A stretch of 64,000 nucleotides of DNA from Paracoccus haematequi. GTDB taxonomy: Bacteria; Pseudomonadota; Alphaproteobacteria; Rhodobacterales; Rhodobacteraceae. Shown here piece by piece: positions 40,220 to 50,000 of the stretch. The DNA lies in assembly GCF_900631945.1 (NCBI RefSeq), contig NZ_UZWE01000028.1, forward strand, positions 1 through 64,000, in the 5' to 3' direction. Under the pieces are notes generated by a model, which saw nothing but the letters and a program-made list of their open reading frames with translations, had not been told where the DNA came from and ran no database searches. A program made the translations under genes and the position numbers. The first letter of the stretch is position 1. Each line of letters opens with the position of its first letter.

Positions 40220-41476
40220 TCACCGCCGCAGCTGCCCCAGCAGGATCGAGGTCGGGTATCCGTCCGGCGTCACGCCGATTGACCGCTGATAGGCCGCGAC
40301 CGATTCCATCGTGGCCGATCCGAACAGCCCGTCGATCTCGCCCTGGTAGAAGCCCTTGGCGCGCAGGCGCTGCTGGATTTCCTGCCGCTCGCCCGTGGAC
40401 AGCGGGCGGTCGTTTCTGGGCCACGACCCCTGGATGCCCGGACGCCCGGCGATGCGTTCGCCCAGGAAGGCCACGCCAAGCGCGTAGTTGTCGGAATTGT
40501 TGTAGCGCAGGATCGACCGGAAATTGTCCAGGATCAGGAAGGCCGGACCGTTGGCGCCGGCCGGCATGATGATCGACCCGTTGCCGCCCGGCAGCGCGCC
40601 GCTGCCGATCCGGCGTACGCCTTGCGCGGCCCAGTCCGACCGCCGTGTGCCCTTGCCGATCAGCCCCATGTTGAAGCCCGGCGGCAGCTGCACCTCGGCC
40701 CCCCAGGGCTGGCCCGGCACCCAGCCGTTGCGGCGAAGATAGTTCGCGGTCGAGGCCAGCGAATCGGTCGGATCCTCGGACCAGATGTCGCGGCGGCCGT
40801 CGCCGGTGAAATCGACCGCGTAATCCAGATAGGAGGTGGGCATGAACTGCGTGTGGCCCATCGCGCCCGCCCAGGAACCCAGCATGTGTTCGGGATCGGT
40901 ATCGCCCGCCTGCAGGATCCGCAGCGCGGCGATCAGCTGGTTCTGGAACATCTCGCCCCGGCGGCCGTCATAGGCCAGCGTCGCCAGCGACGGGATGATC
41001 TGCATCTTGCCGCGATTGGCGCCGAAATTCGATTCCATCCCCCAGACGGCCAGCACGATCTCGCGCGGGACGCCATAGCGCGCCTCGATCGCCGACAGGG
41101 TGCCCGACAGCTGCGCGGCCTTCTGGCGGCCGGTGGTGACGCGCACGTCGGACACGGCGCTGTCCAGATACAGCCAGACGGGGCGGCTGAACTCGGCCTG
41201 CTTGCGGTCCAGGCGGATCACGTCGGGGTTGTAGCGGGCGATGCGCATGGCCCGGTCATAGGTCGCGGGCGACACGCCCGAGGCCAGGGCGCGCGGCCGG
41301 AAGGATTGCACGAAGCGTTGCAGCCCGGCCTCGTCCCCGGCGGATGCGGCGGGGATCGGCGCGGGGGTGACGGGACCGCCGCCCGACATGCCGCCGGGCG
41401 CGCGGTTCATCGGCGTGGCGCAGGACGCCAGCGCCCCCACCAGGGCGGTGGTCAGGAAGATGCGGGAAAAGCTCAT
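40220..41476 (-). CDS. Lytic murein transglycosylase (MltB-like lipoprotein) with peptidoglycan-binding domain
   Basis: The 418-aa protein has a lipoprotein signal with lipobox LASC (cysteine 19) and then a low-complexity Gly/Pro linker. The MltB-type catalytic domain contains VWGMESNFGANRGKMQ with the catalytic glutamate, GHTQFMPTSYLDYAVDFTGDG and YLRRNGWVPGQPWG. A C-terminal PG-binding domain is present (LRAKGFYQGEIDGLFGSATMESVAAYQ, about 375-401). It would cleave peptidoglycan glycan strands to anhydromuropeptides at the outer membrane. A short gap of 85 bases separates it from the next gene. Confidence 0.93.
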   Translation of the reverse strand: MSFSRIFLTTALVGALASCATPMNRAPGGMSGGGPVTPAPIPAASAGDEAGLQRFVQSFRPRALASGVSPATYDRAMRIARYNPDVIRLDRKQAEFSRPVWLYLDSAVSDVRVTTGRQKAAQLSGTLSAIEARYGVPREIVLAVWGMESNFGANRGKMQIIPSLATLAYDGRRGEMFQNQLIAALRILQAGDTDPEHMLGSWAGAMGHTQFMPTSYLDYAVDFTGDGRRDIWSEDPTDSLASTANYLRRNGWVPGQPWGAEVQLPPGFNMGLIGKGTRRSDWAAQGVRRIGSGALPGGNGSIIMPAGANGPAFLILDNFRSILRYNNSDNYALGVAFLGERIAGRPGIQGSWPRNDRPLSTGERQEIQQRLRAKGFYQGEIDGLFGSATMESVAAYQRSIGVTPDGYPTSILLGQLRR

Positions 41477-41560
41477 GGGGATCGCCTGTTCGTGACTGCT
41501 TCGATTGTTGTTGTGAAGCAGCGTAACAAACCCCGTCCGCCTTGGGTAGGCCCGCGCGGG

Positions 41561-41896
41561 CTAATGCAGGATGTCGTCCGCGTCGCCCTCGCAGCCTTTG
41601 AAGAAGGGCTGCATCTGCGCGATGATGACCGAGTTTTCGTCCAGGGCACGCTGCATCAGGGCGCGTTCGTCCGCGTCGATCTCGTGCCCCTCGGCCAGCC
41701 GTTCCTCCAGCGTCCCGTAGCCGGTCACGTCCAGGGGCGCCAGATCCGCCTGTTTCAGGATGGCGACGGTTTCACGCACCGCCTCGGCCTCGTCCCCGCC
41801 CGCGGCATAGCAGATCAGCGCCGCGCCGGTCGATCCGGCGGGCAGGCCGTCGTCCTTGCTGCGGCCCACCTCGACCAGAAGGGTATAGACGTTCAT
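41561..41896 (-). CDS. Conserved small hypothetical protein
   Basis: The 111-aa soluble protein has no signal peptide or membrane span. It begins MNVYTLLVEVGRSKDDGLPAG and is acidic toward the C-terminus (EIDADERALMQRALDENS, ending GDADDILH). GGAGG lies 6 bases before the ATG. It is divergent from the YbaK gene with an 81-base gap. I do not recognise the family. Confidence 0.7.
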   Translation of the reverse strand: MNVYTLLVEVGRSKDDGLPAGSTGAALICYAAGGDEAEAVRETVAILKQADLAPLDVTGYGTLEERLAEGHEIDADERALMQRALDENSVIIAQMQPFFKGCEGDADDILH

Positions 41897-41977
41897 GCGG
41901 GCCTCCGTGATGATCGGTCCTGCAACAACACGGCTGGCGCCAAAGCGCAAGACGCCTGGCGCAGGGGGACATGGAAC

Positions 41978-42454
41978 ATGAGCAAGAGCCTGGCGCGGGT
42001 CAGGACCGCCCTTGACGGGGCGGGCGTCGCGGTCGAGATCCTGGAGATGGCGGACAGCACCCGCACCGCGGTCGAGGCCGCGCAGGCGGCGGGCTGCCAG
42101 GTGGACCAGATCGCCAAGTCGATCATCTTCCGGGGCGAGGCGTCGGGCCATGCGGTCCTGTTCCTGACCGCAGGCGGCAACCGTGTCGATCCGGCAAAGG
42201 CGACGGCGGTCGCGGGCCAGCCCCTGGGCAAGGCCGACGCCGCCCTGATCCGCGAGGAAACCGGCTTCGCCATCGGCGGCGTGGCCCCGGTCGGGCATCT
42301 GAAGCCGGTGGCCGCCTTCTTCGACCCGCGCCTGCTGGAATTCGACCGCGTCTGGGCGGCTGCGGGCACGCCACGCCACATCTTCGCCATCGTCCCGCAG
42401 GTGCTGCTGGACCTGACCAGGGCGACGCTGGCGGATTTCACGGAGACCGTGTGA
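41978..42454 (+). CDS. YbaK/EbsC-family aminoacyl-tRNA deacylase-like protein
   Basis: The 158-aa single-domain protein fits the YbaK/ProX-like editing family. It has TAVEAAQAAGCQVDQIAKSI, a lysine in the expected active-site position, LFLTAGGNRVD, and the family's GFAIGGVAPVGH turn. Such proteins hydrolyse mischarged aminoacyl-tRNAs (for example Cys- or Ala-tRNA-Pro) in trans. GGGGGA lies 9 bases upstream of ATG 41978; another ATG at 41971 is out of frame. Confidence 0.9.
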   Translation: MSKSLARVRTALDGAGVAVEILEMADSTRTAVEAAQAAGCQVDQIAKSIIFRGEASGHAVLFLTAGGNRVDPAKATAVAGQPLGKADAALIREETGFAIGGVAPVGHLKPVAAFFDPRLLEFDRVWAAAGTPRHIFAIVPQVLLDLTRATLADFTETV

Positions 42455-42460
42455 CCCAGG

Positions 42461-42763
42461 TCACGTCCATGCCTTTATCCTCATGTCAACGAACGCGTCG
42501 GCCGAGAGAGAGCCAAGATCCACCTCCGGCAAGAGGATCACCAGCACATCGCGGGTGCCGTATTGCTTGCGGCGTTTCACGAATGCAGGTCCGTTGTAAC
42601 GCTCGACACCTTGATCGAAAACGCTGCAACTTCCGCGATACCCCTGGTCCTCAGCGAGCCTCTCCAGGCAGATGGAAGGACAGTCCCTTGACCAGACAAG
42701 GTGACCGCACGGCACGTTTGCGCTGCCCGGACTGAAAAGGCTTTCATCGACATTCAGGCGCAT
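42461..42763 (-). CDS. Hypothetical protein, uncertain
   Basis: An open frame of 100 aa (MRLNVDESLFSPGSANVPCG, ending MRIKAWT) fills a gap between YbaK and the kynurenine formamidase gene. Base composition is slightly lower in GC than its neighbours. It has four cysteines, no signal and no recognised domain, and the ribosome site is weak. It could be a small orphan gene or chance; nothing else explains this 300-bp gap. Confidence 0.35.
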   Translation of the reverse strand: MRLNVDESLFSPGSANVPCGHLVWSRDCPSICLERLAEDQGYRGSCSVFDQGVERYNGPAFVKRRKQYGTRDVLVILLPEVDLGSLSADAFVDMRIKAWT

Positions 42764-42785
42764 CGGACAGCCTTGTCATGGCGCT

Positions 42786-43574
42786 TCACCCCAGCACCCG
42801 CTCCATCAGCGGACTGTCCGGGCGTTCCAGCCCCTCGATCACGTCGAAATGGTGGCGACCCGGTTCGACCACGCAGTCGGTGGCCGCGCCCAGGCCCGCC
42901 CAGATGTCGGCCAGCAGCCGGGCCTGGCGGAGGAATTCCGGCCGCTCGTTCGCGCCGACCCAGGTCGTGACGGGAATGCCGGGGCGGGGCGTCAGCAGGG
43001 CCGGGCTTTCGGATGCCGCCTGCGCCGGATCCAGCCGCAGCCTGTCGTTCATCGCCGTGCGCAGCAGCGGGCGCAGGTCCGAAATGGGCGAAATCGGGAC
43101 GCATCCCGTCACCCGCGCCGCCACCGAATCGGGCAGGGTGGCGTCGTCGCAGATCATCCGCGCGGCCAGATGCCCGCCCGCCGAATGGCCGGTCAGGACG
43201 ATGGGCCCGCCGATGCGCCCGGCGGCCTCGGCGATGGCGGCGGCGACCTGATGCACCATCTGCGCGATCCGGGCCTGGGGCGCCAGGGCATAGCCGGGCA
43301 GGGCCGCCGCCCAGCCGCGCGCCAAGGCGCCCTCCGCCAGATGCGACCACAGATCGGGCGTCGTCTCCATCCAGTAGCCGCCGTGGACGAAGACCATCAG
43401 GCCCCGCGCGGGTCCATCGGGGCGGAACAGGTGGCCCCGGCCCAGGGCCTTGGGCGGGTAAGCGTCGCGGAATCGGGCGGAGGCGTCCTGCCAGCGGGCA
43501 AAGAAGCCCTCGCCCTGCGGAATATGGACGGTATTGGCATAGGCGTCGTCCCAATCGGTGACGTGATACAGCAT
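42786..43574 (-). CDS. kynB: Kynurenine formamidase, alpha/beta-hydrolase type
   Basis: The 262-aa alpha/beta hydrolase has the oxyanion motif VFVHGGYWMETTPD, the nucleophile elbow TGHSAGGHLAARM, and a C-terminal histidine near VEPGRHHFDVIEGL. The HGGYW motif and its divergence from a kynureninase gene 61 bases away support N-formylkynurenine hydrolysis in tryptophan catabolism. Note that bacterial KynB of the metal-dependent cyclase type is a different fold; this one is the hydrolase type. ATG 43574 is preferred over the upstream in-frame codons because of a GAGGGCAGG ribosome region. Confidence 0.8.
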   Translation of the reverse strand: MLYHVTDWDDAYANTVHIPQGEGFFARWQDASARFRDAYPPKALGRGHLFRPDGPARGLMVFVHGGYWMETTPDLWSHLAEGALARGWAAALPGYALAPQARIAQMVHQVAAAIAEAAGRIGGPIVLTGHSAGGHLAARMICDDATLPDSVAARVTGCVPISPISDLRPLLRTAMNDRLRLDPAQAASESPALLTPRPGIPVTTWVGANERPEFLRQARLLADIWAGLGAATDCVVEPGRHHFDVIEGLERPDSPLMERVLG

Positions 43575-43635
43575 CCTGCCCTCTCTTTCGCGCAGCAAAG
43601 GCTGCTGCTAGCCTGCGGTCAAGAGGGAGAGGACC

Positions 43636-44823
43636 ATGACCGATTTCGCCGCCACCCGTCGCGCTTTCCACCTGCCGCAGGGCATCACCTATCTGGACGG
43701 AAATTCGCTGGGACCGATGCCGGTGGCGGCCAGGGACCGCGTGGCCCGGATGATGGCCGACGAATGGTCCGAGATGCTGATCGCCGGCTGGAACAAGGCG
43801 GGCTGGTATGTCCAGCCGCGCCGCGTCGGCGACCGCATCGCCCGGCTGATCGGCGCGGGGCCGGGGCAGGTGGTGATGGGCGACACGCTGTCGATCAAGG
43901 TGTTCCAGGCGCTCAGCGCCGCGTTGCGGCTGCGCCCCGGCCGTCGGGTGATCCTGTCGGACAGCGGCAATTTCCCGTCGGATCTCTATGTCGCGCAGGG
44001 CCTGGCCCAGGCGGTCGGGGCCGAGTTGCGCGTGGTCCCGCCCGAGGATGTCGAGGCCGCGATCGCCCCCGACCTGGCCGTCCTGATGCTGACCGAGGTG
44101 GATTACCGCACCGGGCGGCGCCACGACATGGCCGCGCTGACCGCCCGCGCGCATCAGGCGGGCGCCCTGGCGGTCTGGGATCTGGCGCATTCGGCGGGGG
44201 CGGTGGATGTGGACCTGACCGGTGCGGATGCCGATTTCGCGGTGGGCTGCACCTATAAATACCTGAACGGCGGGCCGGGGGCGCCCGCCTTCATCTGGAC
44301 CCATCCGCGCCATGCCGATGCCGCCCAGCCGATCCTGCAAGGCTGGATGGGCCATGACGCGCCCTTTGCCTTCGACCTGGACTATCGCCCGGCGTCGGGG
44401 ATCGAGCGGATGCGCGTCGGCACCCCTCCGGTGATCGCGCTGACCGCGCTGGATGCCGCCCTGGATGTCTGGGAGGGGGTCGGCCTGGCCGATCTGCGCG
44501 CCCGGTCCATCGACCTGACCCAGGCCTTCGTCGCCGGGGTCGAGGCCCGCTGCCCGGACGTGACGCTGAACTCGCCGCGTGATCCGGCCCGTCGCGGGTC
44601 GCAGATCGGCTTTCGCCATCCCCAGGCCTATGCGGTCATGCAGGCGCTGATCGCGGCGGGCGTGGTGGGCGATTTCCGCGCCCCGGACGTGCTGCGTTTC
44701 GGCTTCGCGCCGCTGTATAACGACCTGGACGATGTGGAACGGGCGGTCGACACGCTGGCCCGCGTGTTGCGCGACGGCATCTGGGATGATGAAAAGTTTC
44801 GGCAGAAGGCCGCGGTGACGTAA
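43636..44823 (+). CDS. kynU: Kynureninase
   Basis: The 395-aa PLP enzyme cleaves kynurenine to anthranilate and alanine. Landmarks are YLDGNSLGPMPVAARDRV near the N-terminus, DSGNFPSDLYVAQGL, WDLAHSAGAVDVDL and the PLP lysine in GCTYKYLNGGPGAPAFIW; later FGFAPLYN. GGGAGAGGA precedes the ATG. It is divergent from the kynurenine formamidase gene; no tryptophan 2,3-dioxygenase gene is in the window. Confidence 0.93.
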   Translation: MTDFAATRRAFHLPQGITYLDGNSLGPMPVAARDRVARMMADEWSEMLIAGWNKAGWYVQPRRVGDRIARLIGAGPGQVVMGDTLSIKVFQALSAALRLRPGRRVILSDSGNFPSDLYVAQGLAQAVGAELRVVPPEDVEAAIAPDLAVLMLTEVDYRTGRRHDMAALTARAHQAGALAVWDLAHSAGAVDVDLTGADADFAVGCTYKYLNGGPGAPAFIWTHPRHADAAQPILQGWMGHDAPFAFDLDYRPASGIERMRVGTPPVIALTALDAALDVWEGVGLADLRARSIDLTQAFVAGVEARCPDVTLNSPRDPARRGSQIGFRHPQAYAVMQALIAAGVVGDFRAPDVLRFGFAPLYNDLDDVERAVDTLARVLRDGIWDDEKFRQKAAVT

Positions 44824-44887
44824 AGGCAGGGGGCTTCCCTTGGCGCCGATTGTAAAGCAGACATGTGATATTTCGATAGGGCATTTG

Positions 44888-45952
44888 ATGGGCATCTGGC
44901 GGTTGGCATGGGGTATTGCGGTTGCGGGATTGTCGGCTTTTCCGGCGGTTGCGCAAAATGCCCTGTTGCGCGTCGAGATGGTCGCGGCCCGCGAACAGCC
45001 GGTGCAGATCGACCTGCAACTGTCGGGCAGCCTGACCGCCACCGACAGCGTGCAGATGAGCTTTCGCCAGCCCGGACGCGTGACCCGCGTGCTGGTGGAC
45101 GAAGGCGACCGCGTGACCAAGGGCCAGGAACTGGCGCGCCTGGATTCGGTCCAGCAGGATCAGGCCCTGCATGTGGCCCAGGCGGGTCTGGATGCCGCCC
45201 GCGCGGGACTGGCGCAAGCCCGCCTGGCCAGCGAACGGGCCAATGCCCTGCTGGCACGGGGCGTCGGCACCCGCGCCGCCCGCGACGACGCCCTGCGCGC
45301 CCTGTCCGAGGCCCAAGGCTCTGTCGAACGCGCTGAAAGCACCCTGGACCAGGCCCGCCGCGCGGTCGAGGATACGGTCATGCGGGCGCCCCAGGATGCG
45401 GTCGTCACGGCCCGCGACATGGCCCCCGGCCTGGTCGTGGGCGCCGCGCAGGCGGTCCTGACCCTGGCCACGCTGGACGGGTTGGAGGCCGTGTTCAACG
45501 CCCCCGACCATCCCGCCCTGGACAGCGCGATGGGCACGGTGGTGCGGCTGGACACCCTGGACATCGACCGCCCCCAGATGCGGGGCACCGTGTCCGAGAT
45601 TTCGCCGCTGGTCGACCCGGCCTCGGGGACGGTGGCGATGCGGGTCCGGATCGACGATGTGGCCGCCGATACCGCGCTGCTGGGGGCGGCGGTGCGGGGG
45701 CATGTGGATATCGCCGTGGACCGGGGCATCGCGGTGCCCTGGACGGCGCTGATGCGCGACGGCGACCGGCCCGCCGTCTGGCGCGTCGATGACGACAGCC
45801 GCGTCAGCCTGGTGCCCGTGACCATCGCACAGTTCGTCGACGGCCTGGTCTATCTTTCGGACGGGATCGCTGCGGGGGATATGGTGGTCGGCGCGGGTTC
45901 TCAGCTTCTTTATCCCGGACGGCAGGTCCAGCAGGCCAAGGTCTTGCCATGA
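44888..45952 (+). CDS. RND efflux periplasmic adaptor protein 1 (MFP/HlyD family)
   Basis: The 354-aa protein starts with a signal peptide (WRLAWGIAVAGLSAFPAVAQ). Typical membrane-fusion-protein features follow: the lipoyl-like GRVTRVLVDEGDRVTKGQELARLD, an Ala/Arg/Glu-rich coiled-coil hairpin (about 95-160), a second lipoyl half (MRAPQDAVVTARDMAPGLVVG) and the beta-barrel domain. It would link the inner-membrane RND pump to an outer-membrane channel. It overlaps the second adaptor gene by 4 bases. ATG 44888 is chosen to give a proper signal sequence. Confidence 0.9.
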   Translation: MGIWRLAWGIAVAGLSAFPAVAQNALLRVEMVAAREQPVQIDLQLSGSLTATDSVQMSFRQPGRVTRVLVDEGDRVTKGQELARLDSVQQDQALHVAQAGLDAARAGLAQARLASERANALLARGVGTRAARDDALRALSEAQGSVERAESTLDQARRAVEDTVMRAPQDAVVTARDMAPGLVVGAAQAVLTLATLDGLEAVFNAPDHPALDSAMGTVVRLDTLDIDRPQMRGTVSEISPLVDPASGTVAMRVRIDDVAADTALLGAAVRGHVDIAVDRGIAVPWTALMRDGDRPAVWRVDDDSRVSLVPVTIAQFVDGLVYLSDGIAAGDMVVGAGSQLLYPGRQVQQAKVLP

Positions 45953-47052
45953 TCCGGCCGACAGTCCCGCTGACCGCCTTCTTCCTGGTCCTGGCCGCGC
46001 CCGCCGGGGCGCTGGATCTGCCCCGATGGCTGGATTTCAGCTCTCATGCCGAAAATGCCGCCCCGATCCGTCCCGTCGTCTCCGAAATCGTCGAGGATCG
46101 CGGCCAGGACGCGCGGTGGATCCCCGGCGTGGTGGCGTCGCGCACGCAGGTGACGATGGCGTTCCAGACGTTGGGCCGGATGGTGTCGCGCCCCGTCGAT
46201 CTGGGCGACCGGGTCCGGCAGGGCGACGTTCTGGCGAACCTTGCGGCCGAGGATCTGGAGGCGACCACCCGCGCCGCCGAGGCCGCCCTGGCCGCGGCCG
46301 AGGTTCAGCGCGACACCGCCCGCCTGACGCTGGAGCGGGTCGAGGCCCTGGCGGCCCGCAACGTCGCCAGCGCGGCGCAACTGGAACAGGCCCAACGCGC
46401 CGCCACCGCAGCCGAGGCCGGGGCTGAACAGGCGCGGTCTGCCCTGGTGCAGGCGCGCGATTCCCAAGGGTATGCGCGGATGACCGCGCCGTTTTCGGGC
46501 GTCGTCAGCGCGGTCTACGAGGCCCCCGGCAGCGTGCTGGGCGCGGGAACGCCCGTCCTGCAACTGTCGGCGGAAGACCAGCGCGAGGCGGTGATCGACC
46601 TGCCCGAATCGGCGCTTGCGGGCCTACCCGACGATGCCGTCTTCACCCTGTGGCAGCGCACCGACCCCGACCGGCAGGTGCAGGCCGTGCTGGACCGGAT
46701 CGACCCCGTGGCCGACATGGCGACCCGCACCCGCAGGCTGTACCTGACCCTGCCGCCCGACGCGCCGTTCCGCCTGGGCGCGCTGATCCGCGCGCGGCTG
46801 GGCAGCGCCAGCGAACCCGCGCTGATGCTGTCCCAGGCGGCGATCTTCCTGCGCGACGGCGCCCCCCATGTCTGGCGCGTGATCCGAACCGAGGGCGGCG
46901 CCCATGTCGAGGCGGTTCCCGTCACCCCCAGCGGCGCCTTCCAGGGCCGCGTCCTGATCGGCGCGGGACTGTCCCCCGGCGACGAGGTGGTGATCCGGGG
47001 CGTCAATTCGCTGACCGACGGCCAGGCCGTCGGCGAAAGGGTCCATCCGTGA
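45949..47052 (+). CDS. RND efflux periplasmic adaptor protein 2 (MFP/HlyD family)
   Basis: The 367-aa adaptor has a signal peptide (TAFFLVLAAPAGA), lipoyl-like GRMVSRPVDLGDRVRQGDVLANL, an alpha-hairpin (about 100-165), MTAPFSGVVSAVYEAPGSVLGAGTP and a C-terminal beta-barrel with VRGVNSLTDGQAV. It differs clearly from adaptor 1. Two adaptors encoded back to back with one pump is a known arrangement for VexF/TriABC-like systems, where both are needed. The end overlaps the pump gene. Confidence 0.9.
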   Translation: MIRPTVPLTAFFLVLAAPAGALDLPRWLDFSSHAENAAPIRPVVSEIVEDRGQDARWIPGVVASRTQVTMAFQTLGRMVSRPVDLGDRVRQGDVLANLAAEDLEATTRAAEAALAAAEVQRDTARLTLERVEALAARNVASAAQLEQAQRAATAAEAGAEQARSALVQARDSQGYARMTAPFSGVVSAVYEAPGSVLGAGTPVLQLSAEDQREAVIDLPESALAGLPDDAVFTLWQRTDPDRQVQAVLDRIDPVADMATRTRRLYLTLPPDAPFRLGALIRARLGSASEPALMLSQAAIFLRDGAPHVWRVIRTEGGAHVEAVPVTPSGAFQGRVLIGAGLSPGDEVVIRGVNSLTDGQAVGERVHP

Positions 47053-50000
47053 AGCGTTTCAACCTGTCCGACTGGGCGCTGAACCATCGCAGCTTCGTGT
47101 GGTTTCTGCTGATCGTCTCGCTGGTGGCGGGGACGCTCAGCTATAACAACCTGGGGCGAGAGGAAGATCCGAACTTCACCATCAAGATCATGGTGATCAG
47201 CGCCGCCCTGCCCGGCGCCACGGTGGACGAGACGCTGACCCAGGTCACCACGCGCATCGAAAAGAAGCTCGAGGAACTGGACGAGCTTTACTTCACCCGA
47301 TCCGTCACCATGCCGGGCCAGGCGGTCGTCTATCTGGAACTGCTGCCCACCACGCGCGGCCCCAAGGTGCCCGAGATCTGGAAGCGCGTGCGCGAGATGA
47401 TGTCCGACATCCGCCCCGAATTTCCGCAGGAATTCGCGGGCTTCCAGTTCAACGACGATTTCGGCGATGTGTTCGGCAACATCTATGCCTTCACCGCCGA
47501 CGGATACAGCCCGCGCGAATTGCGCGACCGGGTGGAACGCATCCGCAAGCAGGTGGCGGGGCTGGACGCCGCCGGCAAGACCGAACTGCTGGGCGAACAG
47601 AAAGAGCAGATCTTCCTGGAATTCTCGGCCGCGCGGCTGGCGGCCCTGGGTCTCAACCAGCAGCAGGTGATCGCCACGCTGGCCCAACAGAACGCCATCC
47701 TGCCCTCGGGGGTGATCCAGGCGGGACCGGAACAGGTGCTGGTCCGCGTCGGCGGGCAGTTCGCAGACGCCCAGTCCATCGCCGCCGTCAACCTGCGGGT
47801 CGGGGAACGGTTCTTCAACCTGGGCGACGTGGCCACCGTCACCCGAGGCTACGAGGATCCGCCGCAATCGCTGTTCCGATACAACGGCAAGCCCGCCATC
47901 GGCTTGCAGGTCGGGATGCGCGACGGCGAGAACATCCTGGAATTCGGCAAGGAGCTGGACGCGCTGATGGAGCGTGTCGCGGCCGGGCTGCCCATCGGGA
48001 TCGAAATGGCCAAGGTCGCCGATCAGCCGCAGGTGGTCGATCACGCGGTCGGCCATTTCGTGAAGGCCCTGGCCGAGGCCGTGCTGATCGTGCTGGTCGT
48101 CAGCTTCGTCAGCCTGGGCTTCCGCGCCGGTTTCGTCGTGACGCTGACCATCCCGCTGGTGCTGGCGATCACCTTCGTGATCCTGGAACTGTACGGCATC
48201 ACCTTGCAGCGCATCTCGCTGGGGGCGCTGATCATCGCGCTTGGCCTCTTGGTCGACGACGCGATGATCGCCATCGAGACGATGATATCGCGCCTGGAAA
48301 TCGGCGAATCGCTGGAAAGAGCGGCCAGCTATGCCTGGACCTCGATCGCCTTCCCGATGCTGACCGGAACGCTGGTCACGGTGGCGGGCTTCATTCCCAT
48401 CGGGCTGAACAGTTCGGCGGCGGGGGAATTCACCTTTTCGCTGTTCGTGGTCATCGCGGTGTCGCTGGTCGTGTCCTGGATCGTGGCGGTGCTGTTCGCG
48501 CCGCTGTTGGGCGTGACCCTGCTGCGCCCCCATGCGGTCCACCACGAACCCCGGCCCGGCTGGCTGCGCCGCCGCTTTCACGGGCTGCTGCTGTGGTCCA
48601 TGCATCACAAATGGATCGTGATCGCGGTCACGCTGGCCCTGTTCGCGCTGTCCGTCTGGGGGATGCGCTTCGTCGAACAGCAGTTCTTCCCGACCTCGGA
48701 CCGGACCGAGATCCTGGTCGACATCGCGGAACGCCAGAACGCGTCGATCGCCAAGACGCGCGCGGACATGGACCGGCTGGAACAGATCCTGGCGGGCAAT
48801 GACGACGTGCTGTTCTGGACATCCTATGTCGGCAGCGGGGCGCCGCGCTTCGTGCTGGCGATGGATGTGCCGACGCCAGGGCCGTATATGGGCCAGATCG
48901 TCATCCAGACCCCGGATCTGGCCGCGCGCGACCGGCTGAAGGCGCTGCTGATGGAGCGGGCGGCGCAGGATTTCGCGGGGGTCGACATCTATGTCAAGAA
49001 CCTGGAAATCGGCCCTCCGGTCGGCAAGCCCGTACAGTACCGCATCAGCGCCCCCGATCCCGACGCCGCCCGCGACGCCGCGCGCGACCTTGCCGCCGTG
49101 CTGGCGAAAGAGCCGCGCCTGCGCGACATCTCGATGGACTGGAACGAACCGGCGCGGGCGGTGCGCCTGGAAATCGACCAGGACCAGGCGCGCCGTCTGG
49201 GCGTCACCACGCAAGAGGTCGCCGAAACCCTGTCGGCGCTGTTCTCGGGCACGACGATCACCCAGCTTCGCGACGACATCTTCCTGATCGACGTGGTCGG
49301 GCGCGGCGAGGCCGACGACCGCACCTCGATCGAATCGATCCGCAACCTGCAAATCCGCCTGCCCAACGGAGAGGGCACGCCGCTGGTCTCGATCGTGACG
49401 CTGGATTACGTCACCGAACAGCCGCTGATCGCGCAGCGCAACGGCCTGCCGACCGTGACCGTCAAGGCGGCGGTGTCCACCAAGGATCAGCCCGCGACCC
49501 TGGTCGACGCCTTGGCCCCGGCGGTGGCGGAATTCCAGGCTGGCCTGCCGCCCGACGTGACCATCACCGTGGGCGGCACGGTCGAGACTTCGGCCGACAG
49601 CCAGGAACCCATCGCCGCCGTGGTGCCGGTCATGCTGCTGATCATGGCGCTGCTGGTGATGGCGCAGATGCAAAGCTTCCGGCTGTCGCTGATCGTCTTT
49701 GCCGCCGCGCCGCTGGGCCTGATCGGGGTGGTCGCGGTGCTGGTGCCCTTCGGCGTGCCGATGGGCTTTGTCGCGATCCTGGGGATCCTGGCGCTGATCG
49801 GCATCCTGATCCGCAACTCGGTGATTCTGGTCCATGAGATCCAGGAACTGCTGCACAAGGGCCGCAGCCCGTGGCAGGCCGTGTTCGAGGCGTCCGACAG
49901 CCGCGCCCGGCCGATCCTGCTGACGGCGGCGGCGGCGTCGCTGGCGCTGATCCCCATTGCGCGGCAGGTGTTCTGGGGACCGATGGCCTTCGCGATGATG

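Noticed and set aside
46515..49856. Open frame of over 1100 codons opposite the RND pump gene
   Set aside because: It mirrors the RND coding frame, is rich in His/Gln/Asp/Arg repeats typical of antisense GC-rich codons, and has no domain.
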